NCBI GenBank assembly: GCA_023443225.1 | Contig: JAEZVF010000027.1 | Span: forward strand, 1 to 14,556 | Length of the DNA: 14,556 nt | From: Bacillota bacterium | GTDB taxonomy: Bacteria > Bacillota > Clostridia > Lachnospirales > Lachnospiraceae | Reading direction: 5' to 3' | Part shown: one piece after another, positions 8,426 to 14,556 of the stretch | How positions within the stretch are numbered: the first letter of the stretch is position 1 | How the letters are laid out: the number at the start of each line of letters is the position of its first letter | Notes under the pieces: model-generated | Seen by the model: only the letters and a program-made list of their open reading frames with translations | Told to the model about the DNA's origin: nothing | The model's database searches: none | Program-made: the position numbers and the translations under genes

Positions 8426-10069
8426 ATGTATAAAATTTTAGATTTATTTGCGGGAGCGGGCGGCCTCAGTTTGGGCTTCGAAATGACAGGTCAGTTTGAA
8501 GTTGTGGCAATTGTTGAAAATAACAAAAATGCAGCAAAGAGTTATATAGAAAATCATCCAGGTTTAACAAATTATGATGACATCATAAAGGTTGATTTTA
8601 ATAGAATATTAAAAGATAAAGGTGATATCGACGTGGTGATTGGTGGACCTCCTTGTCAGGGATTTTCAAATGCGAATCGCCAACGGAGACAGTTAATTAA
8701 TGGTAGTAATGAACTTGTAAAGAGATATGTAAAAGCTATTGAAGTGATAAAACCTAAAGCATTTGTAATGGAAAATGTAAAGACAATTGCTTCAGATAAG
8801 CAATCTTTTTGTTTGACATATAGTGATAATGATTATATACGAAATGAATTACAAATTCAAATCCATGACAAAGATGTGGTGTTATATGAAGGTAGCCATA
8901 TTAAGGAAATAAATGACTTGTGTGAGAATCATGTTGCAAAAGATTTAGTATTACTTAGTGAAGAGGAATTATACATTGTATACAATATATATAAAAAGAA
9001 AAATAAATTAAAAGAGTATTATGAAAAGCCAGCTAATGTAAAAAAAATTGAAAACATTATCGAGCATATGGGAAATAAAGTAGGTTTACCGGATTGGTAT
9101 AATGATTCAACATTGAATGCCAAAAATGTTCTTCAGGATATGATAGATAAATCTGGAGTGGTCGATATAAGTAAAATTGATATATTAAAGAATTTCTGGG
9201 ATATTCAGAGATTTTTTCAAGGAATATTAGAATTAGATAGTAAGAATGCAATGTATGATAGAATTGCTACAAATAGGTCAATTACTGTAAGGATGCAGAC
9301 ATATATAGTTATTGATTTTATAAGGAGCGCGTTTAAATATTTAGGATACCAGATAAACGGAAAAACATTAAATGCATCATCTTTTGGCGTACCACAAAAT
9401 AGAGAGCGTTTTATTTTGATAGGAATTAAAAATGAAAACCATCATAAAGAAATACGTTTGCCGGAAAATTTGATTGATAATCCTGAGGAATTTGTGACGG
9501 TAGAACAAGCAATTTATGATTTGGAAAAATATATTCCTACAACTCAAAATATGGATGCAATACAAGAACAATATATTGGTCCGGAGATAAACACTTATTA
9601 TAGAAAACTTGTCATAAATAATGATAAAAACGAAATCTATAATCATGTGTGTACAGAGACCACAGAAGCTGCTTTGGAAAGATTTAAAGTGATTCAACAA
9701 GGGAAGAATTTTCATTCATTGCCAGAGAAATTAAAAAAATCATATGAAAATCCAGATAGAACGCAGAATACCATATATAAACGTTTGGTTTACAAACAAC
9801 CTTCAGATACAGTAGTTAATGTTAGAAAGTCTATGTGGATTCATCCGGAATTAAATAGAGCTATAAGTGCAAGAGAAGCAGCAAGACTACAAAGCTTTCC
9901 AGATAATTATAAGTTCTTGGGCACTAAAGACTCTGTGTATCAACAAATTGGAAATGCAGTGCCACCTTTACTAGGTCGAGCTGTAGCAGAAAGTGTATTA
10001 GATTTAATTGGCTGTGAACAAGAAGTTGAAACACTGAAAAGTATTTACGACAAATATAAGAATGTTTAA
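8426..10069 (+). CDS. DNA (cytosine-5-)-methyltransferase with a large insertion
   Basis: This 547-aa protein transfers a methyl group from AdoMet to C5 of cytosine in DNA. Motif I is DLFAGAGGLSLGF (6-18), motif IV GGPPCQGFS (73-81) with nucleophile C77, and motif VI VMENV (114-118). Motif VIII is ASSFGVPQNRERF (317-329), motif IX RAISAREAARLQSFP (478-492) and motif X QIGNAVPP (507-514). Two features are unusual: about 165 residues (roughly 122-288) are inserted between motifs VI and VII, and the target-recognition stretch before motif IX is short. Typical enzymes are 320-420 aa. AGAGGT (8415-8420) lies 5 nt before ATG 8426. As last gene of the operon it most likely protects host DNA from the associated nucleases. 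The target sequence cannot be read from the protein. Confidence 0.95.
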   Translation: MYKILDLFAGAGGLSLGFEMTGQFEVVAIVENNKNAAKSYIENHPGLTNYDDIIKVDFNRILKDKGDIDVVIGGPPCQGFSNANRQRRQLINGSNELVKRYVKAIEVIKPKAFVMENVKTIASDKQSFCLTYSDNDYIRNELQIQIHDKDVVLYEGSHIKEINDLCENHVAKDLVLLSEEELYIVYNIYKKKNKLKEYYEKPANVKKIENIIEHMGNKVGLPDWYNDSTLNAKNVLQDMIDKSGVVDISKIDILKNFWDIQRFFQGILELDSKNAMYDRIATNRSITVRMQTYIVIDFIRSAFKYLGYQINGKTLNASSFGVPQNRERFILIGIKNENHHKEIRLPENLIDNPEEFVTVEQAIYDLEKYIPTTQNMDAIQEQYIGPEINTYYRKLVINNDKNEIYNHVCTETTEAALERFKVIQQGKNFHSLPEKLKKSYENPDRTQNTIYKRLVYKQPSDTVVNVRKSMWIHPELNRAISAREAARLQSFPDNYKFLGTKDSVYQQIGNAVPPLLGRAVAESVLDLIGCEQEVETLKSIYDKYKNV

Positions 10070-10134
10070 TGGGTATAATCATTCGTTCATTAAGTTTGTT
10101 TCTTGTGTAAAATAGTAATTATCCAAGCAAAATA

Positions 10135-10143
10135 TGATATAAT
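10135..10143 (+). promoter_or_regulatory. Extended -10 promoter for the HNH endonuclease gene
   Basis: TGATATAAT (10135-10143) is a perfect TGn-TATAAT extended -10 element in the 97-nt gap after the methyltransferase. The -35 region is weak, with nothing close to TTGACA at 16-18 bp. Transcription would start near 10150, only a few bases before the ribosome binding site, giving an unusually short leader. The HNH gene may therefore be expressed independently of the methylase operon. Confidence 0.6.
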
Positions 10144-10152
10144 AAAAGGAAT

Positions 10153-10159
10153 GGAGGTG
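10153..10159 (+). promoter_or_regulatory. Ribosome binding site that points to an AUA start
   Basis: GGAGGTG is a near-perfect Shine-Dalgarno sequence. Exactly 7 nt downstream (10167) the HNH reading frame has ATA, where an ATG would be expected. The ATT at 10161 is in frame but only 1 nt away. ATG 10151 and GTG 10157 are in another frame that stops after 12 codons. The site thus identifies 10167 as the ancestral start position. Confidence 0.6.
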
Positions 10160-10166
10160 CATTCAG

Positions 10167-10949
10167 ATAGAAAACAGAAATGGAATTAAATGGAGTAGAG
10201 AAGAAACAATTCTTGCGTTTGAATTATATTGCAGAACTCCTTTTAGCAAGATAACGCAAAGTAATAGAGATATTATTGAATTAGCTAATCTTTTAGGACG
10301 GACGCCTGGTTCTGTTGGATTGAAAATGCACAATTTAGCTCATTATGATCCAAAGTTACAAGCAAGGAATGTTACAGCGATGGCACATGGAAGTAAACTG
10401 GATGCTGTGATTTTTAATGAATTTACAAATAGTTGGACAGAATTATCATATCAGGCACAAACTATTAAGGCAAAAATGAGTAATCTAAGTATTGAAGAAA
10501 CAATTGATATCGATGATATTGATATAATTCCACCAGGAGAATATCGAGAGCAGATAATGAAAACAAGAGTTGGTCAATATTTCTTTAGAATGTCAGTTTT
10601 GAATTCGTATAATAATCGATGTTGCGTTACAGGACTAGAAAAACAAGAACTTCTTGTAGCAAGTCATATAAAGCCATGGAAGGTGAGTAATGAGCAGACT
10701 GAACGGACCAACCCATCCAATGGATTATGCCTAAATTCTTTACATGATAAGGCATTCGATAGAGGTTTAATAACAGTGGATAATGATTATAAAATCATTA
10801 TCTCAAACAAGTTGAAGGACGCAGATATGGATCAAGATACAAGAGATTGGTTCATGAGTTACGATAAGAAGAAAATTATTTTACCTGATAAATTTCTTCC
10901 CGGAAAACAGTTTTTGGAGTACCATAATGACTTGATTTTTTTAGGTTAA
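10167..10949 (+). CDS. HNH endonuclease, conserved N-terminal domain, apparent non-canonical AUA start
   Basis: From the ATA at 10167 the frame gives 260 residues. The N-terminal segment GIKWSREETILAFELYCRTP (6-25), then LLGRTPGSVGLK (42-53), belongs to a helical domain I recall in front of HNH domains in many bacterial restriction-type proteins. The HNH_2-like domain follows: CCVTGL (152-157), ASHIKPW (165-171), NPSNGLCLNSLHDKAFDRG (182-200), with H167, N185 and H193 as likely metal or catalytic residues. In-frame TAA at 10143-10145 blocks extension and no ATG, GTG or TTG lies before this domain. The first conventional codon, TTG 10320, would remove about 50 conserved residues. It follows the C5 methylase, so it may be a second restriction nuclease. 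Low expression or a recent start-codon mutation is possible. Confidence 0.8.
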   Translation: MENRNGIKWSREETILAFELYCRTPFSKITQSNRDIIELANLLGRTPGSVGLKMHNLAHYDPKLQARNVTAMAHGSKLDAVIFNEFTNSWTELSYQAQTIKAKMSNLSIEETIDIDDIDIIPPGEYREQIMKTRVGQYFFRMSVLNSYNNRCCVTGLEKQELLVASHIKPWKVSNEQTERTNPSNGLCLNSLHDKAFDRGLITVDNDYKIIISNKLKDADMDQDTRDWFMSYDKKKIILPDKFLPGKQFLEYHNDLIFLG

Positions 10950-11028
10950 AACTATTTGGAAACAATCTTAATGTATGACATTGAATTACGGGCGTGTCAA
11001 TAAACAAAGTATTAGAGGTGATGGAACG

Positions 11029-11613
11029 ATGTCGAAATTGTTCGATATTACAAAATTTGATTCTTATAAAGAAGATAATCGCCGCGAGGTAAAAAAAGCA
11101 AATGGTGGACTTCCTATTGCGCTCTGGGATACGTACTCGTCATTTGCAAATACTTATGGCGGTGTAATTATTCTGGGAATTAAAGAACTGGAAGATAAAA
11201 GTTGGAAAACGACAGGTTTAAAGATAACAGATAAAGAGAAGTTGTTGGATAATTTTTGGAATTTGGTCCATAACACTCAAAAGGTAAATATAAATCTCTT
11301 ATCTGAAAATGATGTAGAAGTTTACGAGGTCGGAGAAGACTTAATAATTGTGATTTATGTACCAATGGCCAAGCGTGAGCAAAAGCCAGTATTTATTAAT
11401 AATGATATGTTTGGCGGAACCTTTAGAAGAGATCATTCTGGAGATTACCATTGTACGAGACTGCAAGTAAAAGCAATGTTGCGTGATCAGAATGCATCTG
11501 GATTTACAAAAGATTTCACAATGGCAAATACGGACAAGAAAGCTGTTGAGATAGAGTGGATTTTGGACACACCTGTTAGAGAAGATGTGTATGAGTATAT
11601 AGTCCGAGGGTAA
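11029..11613 (+). CDS. AlbA_2 (Schlafen-like) domain protein, truncated
   Basis: ATG 11029 is preceded by AGAGGTG (11014-11020), giving 194 aa; a further-upstream ATG at 10975 lacks an RBS. Residues 11-60 (REVKKANGGLPIALW, then SSFANTYGGVIILGI) are a clear AlbA_2/AAA_4 putative nucleic-acid-binding domain, ending near GGTFRRDHSGDYHCT. In full-length relatives, typically 400-550 aa, this is followed by a long linker and a winged-helix C-terminus. Here homology fades after MLRDQ, and about 40 residues ending in EDVYEYIVRG look unrelated. The gene is therefore probably a truncated or rearranged copy. Full-length members are often described as ATP-binding or transcriptional regulators and occur in defence neighbourhoods. 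Whether this remnant works is unknown. Confidence 0.75.
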   Translation: MSKLFDITKFDSYKEDNRREVKKANGGLPIALWDTYSSFANTYGGVIILGIKELEDKSWKTTGLKITDKEKLLDNFWNLVHNTQKVNINLLSENDVEVYEVGEDLIIVIYVPMAKREQKPVFINNDMFGGTFRRDHSGDYHCTRLQVKAMLRDQNASGFTKDFTMANTDKKAVEIEWILDTPVREDVYEYIVRG

Positions 11614-11692
11614 TAAAAAATGTTTAAAATGCATCATGCGGTTAGAGAGGTTATTTGCAAAGTAATATTAAAAAAGAGGAAGTGAAGGCAGG

Positions 11693-12094
11693 ATGAAAAT
11701 AGTTAGAGTAGTAGCTGCAGTGATTAAGGATGTAAATGTAAAGGGAGAACCAATTATTTTTGCTACCCAACGAGGTTATGGCGATTTAAAAGGTGGTTGG
11801 GAATTTCCTGGTGGAAAAATTGAAGATGGTGAGACTCCGCAAGAGGCACTAGTGAGAGAGATAAAGGAAGAATTAGATACAGAGATCTCAGTAGGAGAGT
11901 TGATCCATACAATTGAATATGATTATCCAACATTTCATCTGTCTATGGATTGTTTCTGGTCAGAAATTGTTGCAGGGAATCTGGTTTTGAAAGAGCATGA
12001 GGATGCAAAATGGTTGACGAAGGAAGAAATGAATTCTGTAGGCTGGTTACCTGCGGATATAACGTTAGTAGATAAAATCCGTATGTCTATATAG
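11693..12094 (+). CDS. Nudix hydrolase, MutT/8-oxo-dGTP diphosphatase-like
   Basis: This is a 133-aa protein with a complete Nudix box: GKIEDGETPQEALVREIKEE (41-60) followed by LD, matching Gx5Ex7REUxEE except that the usual final Gly is Asp. The preceding GWEFPG (35-40) is typical of MutT-type enzymes that hydrolyse oxidised or non-canonical dNTPs to the monophosphate. The length matches MutT (about 130 aa). The start ATG 11693 has GAAGG at 11684-11688. The gene stands between the truncated AlbA_2 gene and the MmcQ gene, with gaps of 79 and 38 nt. The substrate is inferred; other short Nudix enzymes, such as CTP pyrophosphohydrolases, look alike. Confidence 0.9.
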   Translation: MKIVRVVAAVIKDVNVKGEPIIFATQRGYGDLKGGWEFPGGKIEDGETPQEALVREIKEELDTEISVGELIHTIEYDYPTFHLSMDCFWSEIVAGNLVLKEHEDAKWLTKEEMNSVGWLPADITLVDKIRMSI

Positions 12095-12132
12095 ATAGTC
12101 ATATCTATAATCGTTTAAAGTGGGTGATAATT

Positions 12133-12483
12133 TTGAAAGAACGTTCAGAAGTAATAGCTTTATGCATGAAATTAAGAGAAGTCTATGAGGATTATCCCTT
12201 TCACGATAGTAACTGGACATTAATTCGCCATAAGACCAATAAGAAAGCATTTGCCTGGATATATGAGAGGGGAGGCAATATCTGGATAAACGTTAAATGT
12301 GACCCTGAGTGGAGAGATTTCTGGAGGAGCACATTTACTTCCGTAATACCGGCCTATCATCAGAATAAAGAACATTGGAATTCCATAATTCTCGATGGAA
12401 CAATTCCAGATAAAGATATTATCAGAATGATTGGAGAGAGTTATGAGCTTACAAAAGACAAAAAGAAATCAGTTAAGAATTAA
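12133..12483 (+). CDS. MmcQ/YjbR family DNA-binding protein
   Basis: This is a 116-aa protein from TTG 12133, chosen because GGGTG (12122-12126) lies 6 nt upstream and because relatives start close to KERSEV. A GTG at 12124 would add three residues but overlaps the RBS. The segments YEDYPF, NKKAFAWIY, IWINVKCDPEWRDFW and HWNSIILDG, ending in MIGESYELT, are those of the MmcQ/YjbR family (CyaY-like alpha/beta fold). The family is annotated as double-wing DNA-binding from structural work; its biological role is poorly known. The 3' end overlaps the DUF2809 gene by 41 nt, so the two are co-translated. Confidence 0.9.
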   Translation: MKERSEVIALCMKLREVYEDYPFHDSNWTLIRHKTNKKAFAWIYERGGNIWINVKCDPEWRDFWRSTFTSVIPAYHQNKEHWNSIILDGTIPDKDIIRMIGESYELTKDKKKSVKN

Positions 12484-12841
12484 GTATGGGATTGCATTTG
12501 TATTGCTCCTTCTTATAGAAGTGATAATTGCATTATATGTACATGATTCTTTTATACGGCCATATGTAGGAGATATGTTGGTAGTGATTTTAGTGTATAG
12601 CTTCACCAGGATCTTTATACCAGAAAAATGCAGATTACTTCCAGTATATGTATTCTTATTTGCAGCAGGAGTTGAAGTGTTGCAATATTTCAAATTAGTA
12701 CACGTACTTGGGCTGGAAGATAACAGGTTTTTAAGAATCGTATTAGGTTCGGTGTTTGATCTAAAGGATATTGCATGTTACGGTGCTGGGTGTATTTTGC
12801 TTGAAGTATTCGAGAGGAAAAAAAGTAAAATTATACGTTAA
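12443..12841 (+). CDS. DUF2809 integral membrane protein
   Basis: This is a 132-aa protein starting at ATG 12443, with GGAGAGAG (12433-12440) upstream; the TTG at 12431 is less likely. Four hydrophobic segments are visible at about residues 15-33, 44-59, 65-82 and 108-123. Conserved polar motifs between them are HDSFIRPYVGD (34-44), the EVLQYF of the third helix (78-83) and FDLKDIACY (105-113). These match DUF2809, a small inner-membrane family of unknown function in which charged residues inside the membrane are conserved. The C-terminus is strongly basic (ERKKSK), favouring a cytoplasmic location. It overlaps the MmcQ gene by 41 nt. Confidence 0.88.
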   Translation: MSLQKTKRNQLRIKYGIAFVLLLLIEVIIALYVHDSFIRPYVGDMLVVILVYSFTRIFIPEKCRLLPVYVFLFAAGVEVLQYFKLVHVLGLEDNRFLRIVLGSVFDLKDIACYGAGCILLEVFERKKSKIIR

Positions 12842-12843
12842 AA

Positions 12844-12878
12844 CGACTGAACACCACGTTAGATACAACGTAAGGTCG
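12844..12878. other. Imperfect inverted repeat downstream of DUF2809
   Basis: The 132-nt gap between DUF2809 and the last gene holds ACGTT (12856-12860) and AACGT (12867-12871) around a 6-nt loop, with outer arms CGAC (12844-12847) and GTCG (12875-12878) and unpaired bases between. No T-run follows, so it is at best a weak terminator or an operator-like site. A 9-bp direct repeat lies further downstream. Confidence 0.3.
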
Positions 12879-12915
12879 CTTGTCTATACGAAACCAATAC
12901 TGGTAAGAATAAAAG

Positions 12916-12943
12916 TAGTATGTTATTATTAAAATAGTATGTT
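12916..12943. repeat. Direct repeat TAGTATGTT, two copies upstream of the AAA-ATPase gene
   Basis: TAGTATGTT occurs at 12916-12924 and 12935-12943, 19 bp start to start, in an AT-rich leader 31 nt before the ATPase start. It could be an operator half-site pair or chance in low-complexity sequence; no protein partner is evident. Confidence 0.3.
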
Positions 12944-12973
12944 TTAGAAATCCTGCAGAAAGGAATACAGGGC

Positions 12974-14556
12974 ATGGAATTTAAAAAAAATTTACCGATA
13001 GGCAATGACGATTTTCGGAAGTTACGCGAAAATGGTTCCTATTATGTAGATAAATCCTTGATGATTAAGGATTTTATTGAGATGAAAGATGAAGTGGCGC
13101 TGATTGCTCGTCCCAGAAGATTTGGAAAGACGCTGAATATGACGATGCTCAGGGAATTTTTTGACATCGAAACGGATAGCAGAGATATTTTTGACGGTCT
13201 GGCAATTATGGATACAAAATATGCCTGTCGGATTAATTCCTGCCCGGTAATCTATTTTACGTTTAAGGACTGCAAAGGAACCACTGCAGAGGAATTGTTA
13301 CTCCTTGTTAAGCAGAAACTTTATAAGGAGTATTTGCGGTATGAGAAACTTCTTCGTGACAAGATGGATAGGGACTCATTTGAAACAAAAGATTTTTATG
13401 CTATGATAGATGTTCTGAGAGAACCGCAGGCATCTCACGCTCTTTACTCCACAGCAATACAACAGTTGACTCAATTTGTAAAAGACGCTTACAATCGAAA
13501 GCCGATTCTTTTAATTGACGAATATGACCAGCCAATCATGAGCAGTTATGAATTTGGCTATCATCATGAAGTTGGAACATTCTTCTCCAATCTTTATGGA
13601 AGTGCGATGAAAGGGAATGAAGCATTAAGCCAGGCACTTCTTACCGGCGTACAGAGAGTGGCAAAAGAAAGCATCTTTTCTCAGTTTAATAATGCCAGAG
13701 TTTATACCGTCCTGCATAAGCAATATTCCTTATATTTTGGACTTACTGTTATGGAAACAGAAAAACTTTTAGCTGATTATGACCTTACATTAAATGAAAG
13801 TGTACAAAAGAAGTATGATGGTTATCGTTTTGGAGGAGTAGAGATGTATAATCCATGGTCCGTATTAAATTATGTGGACATTGGTTATCTGGATAACTAT
13901 TGGATTAATACATCCTCTAATTTTTTGATCAAAAAGGCGCTGGGAGTGGCGGATAAACGGTTTTGGACTGACTTTGACCAACTGGTCTTAGGAAGAGAAA
14001 TACCAATATGGCTTACATTGGAAACTTCGTATATAGAGAGGGATAGTAATTATAGTTTGTGGGGGCTTTTAGTCAACTCTGGCTATTTGACGGCGTTAAA
14101 GCGAATTGATTCCAATACGGCAGTGGTGAAAATCCCTAATGATGAAGTAATGTCTGAGTTTCAAATATTGATAGCTGAAATATCAGGAGTGGACGGAATG
14201 GACTTGCAGCAAATGCTCGCTTGTCTGATTAACAAAGATATGAAGCGGTTTTTTGAATTGTATCAGGACATCGTTATATCTTGTACCAGTTACATGGATG
14301 CCAAGGAAAATGCGTATCACATGCTGTTTTTAGGAATGTGTATTACACTGAGAGGGACTTATAAGGTAACCAGCAATATAGAAGTGGGTTATGGGAGAAG
14401 TGATATAACTTTGGAAGCTCTGTTGCCTGCTTATAACCATGTAATTATTGAATTTAAGCAAGGAGAAAATTTGGAGCAGCTTAAGGAAGATGCATTACAG
14501 CAGATAATAGATAATCAATATTATACCGGACTATCGGGTGAGGTCGTATGTGTTGG
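12974..14556 (+). CDS. AAA-ATPase-like / PD-(D/E)XK nuclease-domain protein, 3' end outside window
   Basis: The frame is open from ATG 12974 to the end of the window (527 complete codons), so the C-terminus is missing. The N-terminus FKKNLPIGNDDFRKLRE, then YYVDKS (23-28), and the degenerate Walker A RPRRFGKT (46-53) are typical of the AAA-ATPase_like family. The Walker B is KPILLIDEYDQP (176-187). Near the end, YGRSDITLEA followed by VIIEFKQG gives D477 and E493-x-K495, the PD-(D/E)XK-like domain usual in these fusions. Full-length members are about 510-580 aa, so little is missing. AAAGGA (about 12958-12963) provides a slightly distant RBS. These genes occur in many near-identical copies in gut Clostridia and Bacteroidetes; their function is unknown, and mobile or conflict-related roles have been suggested. 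Confidence 0.9.
   Translation, partial: MEFKKNLPIGNDDFRKLRENGSYYVDKSLMIKDFIEMKDEVALIARPRRFGKTLNMTMLREFFDIETDSRDIFDGLAIMDTKYACRINSCPVIYFTFKDCKGTTAEELLLLVKQKLYKEYLRYEKLLRDKMDRDSFETKDFYAMIDVLREPQASHALYSTAIQQLTQFVKDAYNRKPILLIDEYDQPIMSSYEFGYHHEVGTFFSNLYGSAMKGNEALSQALLTGVQRVAKESIFSQFNNARVYTVLHKQYSLYFGLTVMETEKLLADYDLTLNESVQKKYDGYRFGGVEMYNPWSVLNYVDIGYLDNYWINTSSNFLIKKALGVADKRFWTDFDQLVLGREIPIWLTLETSYIERDSNYSLWGLLVNSGYLTALKRIDSNTAVVKIPNDEVMSEFQILIAEISGVDGMDLQQMLACLINKDMKRFFELYQDIVISCTSYMDAKENAYHMLFLGMCITLRGTYKVTSNIEVGYGRSDITLEALLPAYNHVIIEFKQGENLEQLKEDALQQIIDNQYYTGLSGEVVCV

Noticed and set aside
9377..9715. 112-codon minus-strand ORF inside the methyltransferase gene
   Set aside because: It is antisense to conserved motifs of the methylase, and its Ile/Phe-rich translation is what AT-rich coding DNA gives on the opposite strand.
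10070..10134. Search for a terminator after the methyltransferase operon
   Set aside because: I found no stem followed by a T-run; the sequence is AT-rich without usable inverted repeats, so read-through into the HNH gene remains possible.
10957..11000. Possible minus-strand promoter (TTGACA as the complement of 10995-11000)
   Set aside because: The -35 is perfect, but the best -10 at 17-19 bp spacing is only 3-4 of 6, and no gene on the minus strand would use it.
11620..11688. 22-codon ORF between the AlbA_2 and Nudix genes
   Set aside because: It has no ribosome binding site and no recognisable motif; it is too short to separate from chance.
1..14556. CRISPR array, tRNA or rRNA genes, insertion sequences, flanking att repeats
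   Set aside because: No regularly spaced repeats, no cloverleaf-like segments and no transposase or integrase motifs were seen; short att-type repeats cannot be excluded by eye.

Overview
The window looks like the chromosome of an AT-rich Gram-positive anaerobe of the Clostridia, most likely a Lachnospiraceae-type gut bacterium. The reasons are strong AGGAGG-type ribosome binding sites, tightly packed co-directional genes, occasional TTG or GTG starts, and families common in that group: the AAA-ATPase-like/PD-(D/E)XK fusion, MmcQ/YjbR, DUF2809, AlbA_2 and a small Xis/MerR-type HTH. The genus assignment is inference. All supported genes are on the + strand.

Left flank (1-1086): the 3' part of a metallo-beta-lactamase-fold hydrolase, a MazG-like nucleotide pyrophosphohydrolase, and an unrecognised 94-codon gene. 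The last ends in a 12-bp hairpin whose loop contains the stop codon.

Core (about 1116-10069): a defence-type operon behind a near-consensus promoter (TTGTAA-17-TATAAT). In order it encodes a 58-aa HTH protein, a MutL/MORC-like GHKL ATPase, a Z1-domain P-loop ATPase/helicase-like protein, a DUF4420 PD-(D/E)XK nuclease, an AIPR protein, and a C5 cytosine methyltransferase with an insertion of about 165 aa. Genes are spaced 4 or 9 nt apart or overlap. GHKL + Z1 + PD-(D/E)XK + AIPR + methylase is, from my memory of comparative genomics, a predicted restriction-modification-like assembly (the 'MutL homologs in R-M systems/MORC' work of Iyer, Abhiman and Aravind). The families are therefore known, but I know of no mechanism for this exact set. 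A reasonable model is that the methylase marks self DNA, the GHKL and Z1 ATPases sense or translocate on unmodified DNA, and DUF4420, perhaps with AIPR, cleaves.

Immediately downstream, an HNH endonuclease gene (10167-10949) has its own extended -10 promoter. Its conserved N-terminal domain has no ATG, GTG or TTG start: an AUA codon sits at the ideal distance from GGAGGTG, as if an ATG had mutated.

Right flank (11029-14556): a truncated AlbA_2 protein, a MutT-like Nudix hydrolase, an MmcQ/YjbR gene overlapping a DUF2809 membrane-protein gene, and a 3'-incomplete AAA-ATPase-like/PD-(D/E)XK protein. Hand-counted sample lines suggest the core is more AT-rich (about 20-35% GC) than the last gene (about 45% in one sampled line), which fits a transferred defence island.
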